DNA of 64,000 nt, taken from contig CACMFU010000001.1 of the NCBI GenBank assembly GCA_902613065.1, positions 62,001-126,000 of the forward strand. The letters run 5' to 3'. Under the pieces are notes generated by a model that ran no database searches, was not told the DNA's origin, and worked only from the letters and a program-made list of their open reading frames with translations. Origin of the DNA: an uncultured Pelagibacteraceae bacterium (GTDB lineage Bacteria > Pseudomonadota > Alphaproteobacteria > Pelagibacterales > Pelagibacteraceae). Below, piece after piece: positions 56,578 to 64,000 of this stretch (positions are counted from its first letter, which is position 1; the number at the start of each line of letters is the position of its first letter). The position numbers and the translations under genes are program-made.

Positions 56578-59500
56578 TCAACTGCTTTTCTAGCTCCAGA
56601 TCTACTGCATCTATTCTCTTGGTATTTTTTGCTAGTGTTAAATACATAGTTGGCGTCACATATAATGTAAAGAATGTTGAAATAATCATTCCACCAAAGA
56701 TTGTTGATCCAACTGCTAATCTAGACGCCTCACCTGCGCCTGGACCTATGTTACCTACTATAAGAGGCAACATTGCAATCATGGTGCTTAATGAAGTCAT
56801 TATGATTGGTCTTATTCTTAATTTGCAAGCTTCCATCAATGCTTCTTCAATTTTTGCACCTGTTGTTCGAATTTGATTAGTATAGTCGACGATTAAAATA
56901 CTATTTTTAGTGGATATACCGATTAATATAATCAATGCGATTTGTGAAAATATATTTATCGAACTATTTAGAAATAGAATGAATACAAGACCTCCAAAAA
57001 CTGCAAGAGGCACAGTCAATATTATAATAAAAGGATGGACAAACGAGTTAAAAGTAGCAGCCATTACTAAATATGCAGTTATTAATGCTAAAGCGAAAAT
57101 AAGAAATATTTCGTTACTAGTCTCTTTTAGTTCTTCAGACTTACCTTTCCAAGTTATTTGATTTTGAGGAGCAACTCTCAACATTACGTCTTCTAAATAT
57201 TTTATAGCTTCAGACAATGTGTATTCTTCAGATAAAGCTGCCGATATAGTTACTGCTCTTTGTCTATTATATCTAGGTAATGACTCAGCAGTTCCTTTCT
57301 CTTCAAATTCTACCAAACTTGCAACAGATACTAATTTTCCTGTAGTTTCAGATCTTACAAAAATCTTTGATAAACCATCTTTATCTCTTCTATCTGCTAA
57401 ATACTGCTGAAGAATAATGGGATATTCTCTTCCTTCTTTATTATATGTTGTAACCCTCTTTCCACCGTATAATGTTTCTAGTGTTCTGCCTATATTCTCT
57501 ATTGAAACTCCTAAATCATTTGCTCGATTTTTATTTGTGATTAATTTTACTTCAGGTTTATTTTTTGTGTAATCACTTTCAATTCTAAACATATTTCTAT
57601 TTCTTCTTAGCTCTCTTAAAACTTGGCTTTGAATTTGTTCTAACTCTTCATAACTTGTCCCATAAATCACCATTTGAACTGGTTTATTGTAGCTAGATAC
57701 TCTTATAGATTGAGGTGATATAGGAAACGCAAACGTTTCTGGCACACTAACAACTTGACCAATAGCCTCTCTTAAAACAACTTGTGTACTCTTTTCTCTA
57801 TTTTTCCATTCATCTAAAAGTGCAATTATAATAAAAGTATTATATGAAGTTGCGGACTTACCAAAACCAGGTACCCTCATAATTAATCTTTGGTAAGGGC
57901 TGTCTTCTGCTTGTAACAATTTTAATATTCGTCCCTCAATTATTTGGGCTTTTTCTTGTGTGTACTCGAATGAACTTCCTTCATCAGTAGAACCAATTAT
58001 TAAATAAGCCCCTCTATCTTCTAATGGTATCAATTCTTTTTTAGCAAAGTTAAATAAATAAACTGAAGCTGCAATTAATAGAATTATAAATATCGAAATT
58101 GTTTTCTGTTTATTAATCCAAAATTTTAAAGTATCGGTATAAAATTCTGTAAAAGATTTAAATCCATTATTGAATTTTTTTACAAAAAAATTAATTTTTT
58201 CTTTTTTATTTAAAAACTTACTTCCTAACATTGGTGAAAGAGTTAAAGCTACAAACGAAGAAACAACTATTGAGAACGATAGTGCTATTGCAGTTTCCTT
58301 AAACAAGGTACCAGCTATACCTTCAATAAAAATCAAAGGTAAAAAAACTGCAACTAAGATTAAAGTTGTAGCTATTATCGCAAATGTTATTTGTCTTGAG
58401 CCTTTATAAGCAGCTACAAGTGGCGTTTCTCCTTTTTCAATTCTTGTATAAATTGCATCTGTCATTATTACAGAATCATCAGTTATTATTCCAATTGCTA
58501 AAATAAAACTTAGGAGAACAAATATATTTATAGAAAGATCAAATATATATAAACCTAAAAACGAACCAATTAAACTTACTGGCAAAGCTACAGCTGGTAC
58601 AATTACAGCTTTTAGGTTTCCTAAAAACAAGTAAATTATTACTACAACCAAAATAAAAGCAATAATTAAACTTTTATAAACTTCCTGTATTGCAGTTCCT
58701 ACGTAAGTTGCTCTATTAAATGCTATTTCTAACTTTAAACCATCTGGTAAAGATTGATTTAAAACGTTTATTTTCTCTTTAATTTGATTTGAAAGTTCGA
58801 CAGTTGATGCTCCACTTTTTGCGTATATTCCAATCCCAACTGTTTTTAAATTAGCTGCATTTTTTCTTTGAGCTTTAAATAAAGTTTTCTCAGAAACTGG
58901 ACCAAGCTCAACGTTTGCAATATCAGAAAGTGTTGTGACTTTATCTTTGTTTTTCTTAAGAGGAAGCTGCTTGATTGTTTCTATGTTAGAGTAAGACTTA
59001 TCAATATTAAGAGTTAAATCTTTGTTACTAGCTTCTAAAGTTCCAGCGGGGATGTTTATATTTTCATTTCTTAATGCTCTCTCGACTTCCTGAATAGTAA
59101 GATTATTGGCTGCTAATTTGATAGGATCTACCCAAACTCTAACACTTAACTCTCTTAATCCACCGACTAAAATTCTACCAACATTTGGTACGCTCGAAAA
59201 GGCATCTATAAGATATCTTTCTGCATAGTCACCCAAATCTAAATCATTCCAAGTTGGTGATGATAGCGCAACCCACATTGTGGTTGTAAAACCTGCTGCT
59301 TGTTTCAAAATTTGAGGCGGGTTTGCTTGATCTGGCAAATTGTCCGCAACTCTTGATACTCTTTCTCTTATGTCATTTGCTGCATCATCTAAATCTATAT
59401 CTGTATTAAAATAAATATTTATTCTACTTCTTCCATTAAGCGAACTAGAATCAATGTTCTTAATTCCTTCCGCTCCTCCTATAACATCTTCTATTTTTTG

Positions 59501-59695
59501 TGTTATCTCTTCATCAACAATTTCAGCCGAAGCAGATTTATAATCGGTTTGTACCTGTACCACTGGAGGCTGAATACCATCTGGTAATTCCCTAACAGGT
59601 AATTCCCAAAATACAAAAATTCCAAAAATAATTAATATCATTGACATTACCCATGCAACAACAGGTCTTTTAATACTAACTTCGGTTATATACAT
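56567..59695 (-). CDS. RND-family efflux pump inner membrane subunit
   Basis: 1042 aa; MYITEVSIKRPVVAWVMSMILIIFGIFVFWELPVRELPDGIQPPVVQV; LSFILAIGIITDDSVIMTDAIYTRIEKGETP. Confidence 0.95.
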   Translation of the reverse strand: MYITEVSIKRPVVAWVMSMILIIFGIFVFWELPVRELPDGIQPPVVQVQTDYKSASAEIVDEEITQKIEDVIGGAEGIKNIDSSSLNGRSRINIYFNTDIDLDDAANDIRERVSRVADNLPDQANPPQILKQAAGFTTTMWVALSSPTWNDLDLGDYAERYLIDAFSSVPNVGRILVGGLRELSVRVWVDPIKLAANNLTIQEVERALRNENINIPAGTLEASNKDLTLNIDKSYSNIETIKQLPLKKNKDKVTTLSDIANVELGPVSEKTLFKAQRKNAANLKTVGIGIYAKSGASTVELSNQIKEKINVLNQSLPDGLKLEIAFNRATYVGTAIQEVYKSLIIAFILVVVIIYLFLGNLKAVIVPAVALPVSLIGSFLGLYIFDLSINIFVLLSFILAIGIITDDSVIMTDAIYTRIEKGETPLVAAYKGSRQITFAIIATTLILVAVFLPLIFIEGIAGTLFKETAIALSFSIVVSSFVALTLSPMLGSKFLNKKEKINFFVKKFNNGFKSFTEFYTDTLKFWINKQKTISIFIILLIAASVYLFNFAKKELIPLEDRGAYLIIGSTDEGSSFEYTQEKAQIIEGRILKLLQAEDSPYQRLIMRVPGFGKSATSYNTFIIIALLDEWKNREKSTQVVLREAIGQVVSVPETFAFPISPQSIRVSSYNKPVQMVIYGTSYEELEQIQSQVLRELRRNRNMFRIESDYTKNKPEVKLITNKNRANDLGVSIENIGRTLETLYGGKRVTTYNKEGREYPIILQQYLADRRDKDGLSKIFVRSETTGKLVSVASLVEFEEKGTAESLPRYNRQRAVTISAALSEEYTLSEAIKYLEDVMLRVAPQNQITWKGKSEELKETSNEIFLIFALALITAYLVMAATFNSFVHPFIIILTVPLAVFGGLVFILFLNSSINIFSQIALIILIGISTKNSILIVDYTNQIRTTGAKIEEALMEACKLRIRPIIMTSLSTMIAMLPLIVGNIGPGAGEASRLAVGSTIFGGMIISTFFTLYVTPTMYLTLAKNTKRIDAVDLELEKQLIKK

Positions 59696-59702
59696 GTATT
59701 AA

Positions 59703-60719
59703 TTATTTTTTATTTTCTTGTTTTTCAGAGTCAGACTTTTTAAATATATTTAATTTTTGTAACCACGCAAACATACCATTCTTGTTTTCTTTAGTATCTT
59801 TTTTCTTTTTTCCACTCCAACTAGATTTGTTTTGATTAGCTACTTTAGCACCCTTTTTTATAGGTCTTATTATTAAATTTGGTCTTACTTTTTTTGTACC
59901 CTCAGCAACAACTTTGTCACCAACTTTTAAACCATTTAAAACTTCAACAAAACCCAGGTATCTATCGCCGGTATCAATATTTGTTTTTAATACTTTATTT
60001 TTTTCGTCAACTTTATAGATAAATATATTATCACCTTCCACTATTGTGCTGGTATCTGGAATACTTAAGCTTTCTCTTGTATCGTATTTTATTGAAATTT
60101 CTAAAAATGAGCCAGGCAAAATTTCACCAGATGTATTGTTCATTTTTATCCTTGTTGGTAATGATCTAGTATCCTCACTAATTCGACTAGCCAACGAGTC
60201 AACTTGACCTTTATATGTTTTATCTTTGTATCCAGAAAATTTTATATCAACAGGTAAACCAACCTTAATAAATGGTACAAACATTTCAGGTATATCTACA
60301 TCACAATAGATAATACTGGTATTTTCGAGATTAACTAAGATTGAAGATTTTGAAACTTCGATGTCTTCTGAAAATTCTCTTTTTCCAATTGTTCCATCAA
60401 ACTGAGCAGTAATTTTTCTGTTTTTAAGTTCTGCAATTACATCACCTTTTTTTACTTTTTGATTAAAGTTAATAGGTTTAAGTATTTCATACTTCTCAAT
60501 TTTATAGGATTGTGTTTTAAATGGTCTTGCTGTTCCGTATGTGCTTATTAAATTTTCAAAAACTCTATTTTCAGCTGCAGTAACAATTATTCCTGGAGGT
60601 GGTCTTTTACTAAATTTCTTCTTAAAATGATTTCCAATCATTGTTCTACCAACAATCACCGTAGCTATAATTAAAAAGAAAATTATTATTATGCTTGTAA
60701 TTTTTGTTGATCTTTTCAT
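59703..60719 (-). CDS. RND periplasmic adaptor (membrane fusion protein)
   Basis: N-terminal TM, barrel-sandwich hybrid motifs (KKGDVIAELKNRKITAQFDGTIGKREF), PGSFLEISI; adjacent RND pump. Confidence 0.92.
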   Translation of the reverse strand: MKRSTKITSIIIIFFLIIATVIVGRTMIGNHFKKKFSKRPPPGIIVTAAENRVFENLISTYGTARPFKTQSYKIEKYEILKPINFNQKVKKGDVIAELKNRKITAQFDGTIGKREFSEDIEVSKSSILVNLENTSIIYCDVDIPEMFVPFIKVGLPVDIKFSGYKDKTYKGQVDSLASRISEDTRSLPTRIKMNNTSGEILPGSFLEISIKYDTRESLSIPDTSTIVEGDNIFIYKVDEKNKVLKTNIDTGDRYLGFVEVLNGLKVGDKVVAEGTKKVRPNLIIRPIKKGAKVANQNKSSWSGKKKKDTKENKNGMFAWLQKLNIFKKSDSEKQENKK

Positions 60720-60722
60720 ATT

Positions 60723-61535
60723 TTATATTTTACCATATTCAGCCCATGAACCATCATAAATGACTGGAAGATACTTATTATTTACTTGAGAATATGCAAG
60801 TGCCAAAACACATGCTGTGATCCCGGAACCGCATGAAAACACAACATTTACTGGGTCACTTAAAGATAAATCGTTAAAATAAGAAGAAATTTCAGATTTA
60901 CTTTTAAAAGTAAAATCGTCATTGATAAGGGTTTTAAACGGTAAGCAAATTGAATTAGGTATTGAACCACTTCTTACATTTTTTCTTGGGTCTGGAGTTA
61001 AACCAGTAAAACGATCTTTGCTTCTCGCATCAACTAAATCAAATTTTTTTTTAATTATATTTTGATCAATCTGATCTATACTCTTAACCATTTCATTATT
61101 TTCTTTTGCTTTGTAGCTGGTTATTTGAATAATTATATTATTAGCAGAAGTTATTCTTTTTTCTTTTTTCCATTTATTAAAACCTCCATCTAAAACATGT
61201 ACTCTCTTTTTATCATGGCCAAAGTAAATTAAATTAAACCATACTCTACAAGCACTTAAAACATCAGAATTATCATAAATCACAATTTCGTCTTCGTTAG
61301 ATATGCCCATAGATGATAGTATATTTTCCCACGAACTAATGTCCGTTAACATATGTGGTAAGTCGGTTGATTTATTACAATTTTTGTCGATATCAAAAAA
61401 AATTGCATTTGGTATATGCTCTTTATTAAATTCTTCTTTACCACTTCTTTTTGTTGCAGGCATATGCCAAGAGCCATCAATTATTTTTACATTTGAGAGA
61501 TTTTTTTCTAGCCACTCAGTTGATATAAGTGACAT
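60723..61535 (-). CDS. sseA: thiosulfate / 3-mercaptopyruvate sulfurtransferase
   Basis: Two rhodanese domains; DARSKDRFTGLTPDPRKNVRSGSIPNSICLPF; VVFSCGSGITACVLALA active-site CGSG(I)T. Confidence 0.93.
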   Translation of the reverse strand: MSLISTEWLEKNLSNVKIIDGSWHMPATKRSGKEEFNKEHIPNAIFFDIDKNCNKSTDLPHMLTDISSWENILSSMGISNEDEIVIYDNSDVLSACRVWFNLIYFGHDKKRVHVLDGGFNKWKKEKRITSANNIIIQITSYKAKENNEMVKSIDQIDQNIIKKKFDLVDARSKDRFTGLTPDPRKNVRSGSIPNSICLPFKTLINDDFTFKSKSEISSYFNDLSLSDPVNVVFSCGSGITACVLALAYSQVNNKYLPVIYDGSWAEYGKI

Positions 61536-61981
61536 TAGAAACTTTTTTCCAAATATTTCTGATGATAATCTTCAGCTTTGTTATAATTTTTTGATTTTGA
61601 TATTTTGGTAACGATTTTACCCTTAAATTTTTCATTAATTTCTTTCAATACTTTGTTAGCGATTTTATTTTGATTTTCATCATGAACAAATATTTCACTT
61701 CTATACTGAGTACCTACATCTGGACCTTGCCGGTTTAATGTAGTTGGATCATGAAATTCAAAAAAGTTTCTTATTATTTCCTCATAAGAAATTTTAGTAT
61801 TGTCAAATTCAACTTTAACTACTTCTGCATGATTAGTGTCACCATAACATACTTCTTTATAAGATGTCTTCTCTGTATTACCTCCACAATATCCAACCTC
61901 TGTATTTATTACTCCATCTAACTTGCTAAATTTTATTTCGGGTCCCCAAAAACATCCAAGTGCTAAAGTTGCTATTTCCAT
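61535..61981 (-). CDS. msrA: peptide methionine sulfoxide reductase
   Basis: LALGCFWGPEIKFSKLDGVINTEVGYCGG; DPTTLNRQGPDVGTQYRSEIF; AEDYHQKYL. Confidence 0.95.
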   Translation of the reverse strand: MEIATLALGCFWGPEIKFSKLDGVINTEVGYCGGNTEKTSYKEVCYGDTNHAEVVKVEFDNTKISYEEIIRNFFEFHDPTTLNRQGPDVGTQYRSEIFVHDENQNKIANKVLKEINEKFKGKIVTKISKSKNYNKAEDYHQKYLEKSF

Positions 61982-62015
61982 TGCTAAAAATTTTAATTAA
62001 TCTAAAGTTATTATC

Positions 62016-62897
62016 ATGCTTTCCAAAAATCAATTAGGCTTTTTTTACATGTTTTTATCAATATGTGCCTTTTCATTTATGGATGTAATAGTCAAGTGGT
62101 CATCAGATTATCCAATTGGACAGGTAATGTTCTTTAGAGGTCTATTTGGTATTTTGCCAATAATTTTTTTAGTTCCTAAGACAAGATTTAGAGATTTTTA
62201 CAAAACAAATAGACCAGGATTACATTTAATTAGATGTTGTTCAGGACTGATAGCTTTAGCTGCAATATTTTTGGCACTAAGAAACCTACCACTTGCAACA
62301 GTGACAAGTATTTCATTTGCTGCACCTATATTTACAACTTTGCTATCAATATTTTTACTAAGTGAGAAAGTAGGAGTATATAGATGGGCCGCAGTATTTG
62401 TTGGTTTTATTGGTGTTTTAGTAATTACCCAACCTGGATTTTCTAGCTTAAATATTTATTATTTATTTCCAATAATCTTTTGTATTGGAATGTCTTACGT
62501 TGCAATTACAATTAGAAAACTTTCATCCACAGAACCAGTCTGGTTGATCTCATTCTTTTTTTCTTTTGCAATTACAATTGTTGGAGTTTTATCAATACCA
62601 TTTGGGTGGATCATGCCAACTTTCAATGATTTCTTACTATTATGTACAATTGGCTTGTTGGGAGGAACAGCTAATTTATTATTAAGTCAATCATATAAAT
62701 TATCCGAGGTTTCTCTAGTTACACCTCTTAAATATTTAGGATTAATATTTGCAATATCTTTCGGATATTTTATTTGGGATGAAATTCCCACAATTAAAAC
62801 ATTGATGGGTGCTTCACTGGTAATAATATCATCAATCATTATATTTCGAAGAGAAATATATTTAAATAAACAAGTAACGGTAAGTAGAAATGAGTAA
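62016..62897 (+). CDS. EamA/DMT family transporter
   Basis: 10-TM pattern; FFRGLFGILPIIFLVP, tandem EamA repeats (VSLVTPLKYLGLIFAISFGYFIWDEIPT). Confidence 0.85.
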   Translation: MLSKNQLGFFYMFLSICAFSFMDVIVKWSSDYPIGQVMFFRGLFGILPIIFLVPKTRFRDFYKTNRPGLHLIRCCSGLIALAAIFLALRNLPLATVTSISFAAPIFTTLLSIFLLSEKVGVYRWAAVFVGFIGVLVITQPGFSSLNIYYLFPIIFCIGMSYVAITIRKLSSTEPVWLISFFFSFAITIVGVLSIPFGWIMPTFNDFLLLCTIGLLGGTANLLLSQSYKLSEVSLVTPLKYLGLIFAISFGYFIWDEIPTIKTLMGASLVIISSIIIFRREIYLNKQVTVSRNE

Positions 62898-63516
62898 GGC
62901 ACCGACATATTGGAAAAAAGCTAGAACATATCTTTCAAAAAAAGATAGTATTATGAGATCATTGATCAAAAAATATAAAGATAATAACTTAACTACTAGA
63001 AAAGATGTCTTTTATTCTTTATGCAAAAGTATAATAGGACAACAAATAAGTGTTGCTGCTGCAGACTCTGTCTTCAAAAAATTTGAATTGGCATGTAAAA
63101 AAAAAATTAATCCAAAAATTGTTTCAAAGCTTAAAACATCACAACTTAAAAAATGCGGTCTTAGTCGTCAAAAAATAAGGGGTATCTTGGAAATGTCTCA
63201 AAAATTTAAAGATAAAAGTTTTAATCCAAGATTAATTTCGAAAATGAGCGATGAAGAAGCAATTATATACCTATCAACTTTAAGACAAATTGGAAGATGG
63301 TCAGCAGAGATGATTTTGTTATTTACTTATAATAGGTCTAATATCTGGCCAGTTCAGGATATTGGGTTATTAAGAGCAATATCAAACAACTATAAAAAAA
63401 AATATTTTCCACCTGAAATTTTTGTAAAAAAGCTTCAAAAAAGATTTTCTCCATACTGCTCTGTTGCCACTTGGTATTTGTGGCGTTCAATTGATGACGA
63501 TACTATTCAGTATTAG
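62890..63516 (+). CDS. alkA: DNA-3-methyladenine glycosylase II (HhH-GPD)
   Basis: SLCKSIIGQQISVAAADSVFKKF; LRQIGRWSAEMILLFTYNRSNIWPVQDIGL HhH-GPD with catalytic Asp. Confidence 0.9.
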   Translation: MSKAPTYWKKARTYLSKKDSIMRSLIKKYKDNNLTTRKDVFYSLCKSIIGQQISVAAADSVFKKFELACKKKINPKIVSKLKTSQLKKCGLSRQKIRGILEMSQKFKDKSFNPRLISKMSDEEAIIYLSTLRQIGRWSAEMILLFTYNRSNIWPVQDIGLLRAISNNYKKKYFPPEIFVKKLQKRFSPYCSVATWYLWRSIDDDTIQY

Positions 63517-63799
63517 CACCCTCCACAATAAACATATGTCTTTTTGTAGTTTGTTCTGCATAAGACCAAGCTTTTAAATAATCTTCTGAGTCATGACAAG
63601 ATATGGCCATGTCATAACTGGGAAATTCCCAAATGACGGTCCTTAATATTTTGTCACCACTATAATATTTTAGTTTGCCTCCTCTAACTACAGGAGTACC
63701 ACCAAATTTTTTTATAACTGGTATTGCATTTTCACCATATTTTTTTAGGTTATCTTGATCTGAAATCTCTGTATACAAACTCACCCAATATGCCTTCAT
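63503..63799 (-). CDS. DUF1330 family protein
   Basis: MKAYWVSLYTEISDQDNLKKYGENA; RGGKLKYYSG; VIWEFPSYDMAISCHDSEDYLKAW. Confidence 0.88.
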   Translation of the reverse strand: MKAYWVSLYTEISDQDNLKKYGENAIPVIKKFGGTPVVRGGKLKYYSGDKILRTVIWEFPSYDMAISCHDSEDYLKAWSYAEQTTKRHMFIVEGANTE

Positions 63800-63817
63800 A
63801 TTTGCCCCTTTTCTAAG

Positions 63818-64000
63818 TTATTCCATACCTTCAAATATCATATGTTCTCTAATTACATTATCTTTAAGATATGTTCTTGCCTCAACATATTCTTCAGAAT
63901 CGTAGCATTTTTTAGCAGTTTCCACGTCTGGGAACTCTGCAAGTGCTATTCTAACCATTTCTCTACCCTCAAGTGCAATGTTATTAGCACTCCGAGCTAA
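63818..64000 (-). CDS. second DUF1330-like protein (5' truncated by window edge)
   Basis: Minus strand open from window edge, ends ...HMIFEGME-stop at 63818, parallel to HMFIVEGANTE of the neighbouring DUF1330 gene. Confidence 0.75.
   Translation of the reverse strand, partial: LARSANNIALEGREMVRIALAEFPDVETAKKCYDSEEYVEARTYLKDNVIREHMIFEGME

Overview
This 64 kb AT-rich, densely packed window looks like a chromosomal segment of a streamlined SAR11 / Candidatus Pelagibacter-type alphaproteobacterium (inferred from gene content, codon use and compactness; no database search was run). It is almost all core metabolism: a co-directional TCA-cycle supercluster (asd-sdhCDAB-mmsA-mdh-sucCDAB-lpd), priA, the atpHAGDC operon, rppH-ctpA-rsfS-nadD-proA-proB-obgE-rpmA-rplU, gloB-metW-metX, hisC-tyrA, an AmpG-like/TrkH block, class I lysK-pyrD-rpmB, a four-gene polyamine operon (aguA-aguB-DHS-like-ODC), a RegA/ActR response regulator, bioY, polA, ChvI/ChvG, ahcY, tsaE-amgK-murU, gpmA, an RND efflux pair, sseA-msrA, a DMT permease, alkA and two DUF1330 genes. 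I saw no rRNA, tRNA, CRISPR array, transposase, phage or defence island. The best non-coding signal is a SAM-II riboswitch upstream of metX on the minus strand. It has an apparently well-placed sigma70-like promoter, and its 3' end runs directly into a U8 tract and a 14-codon uORF that overlaps the metX start codon. Other items worth checking are paired palindromes between the polyamine operon and regA, a eukaryote-like deoxyhypusine-synthase active-site motif in the polyamine operon, a near-leaderless rpmB promoter, and all eight convergent gene junctions having 3 bp or less of space.
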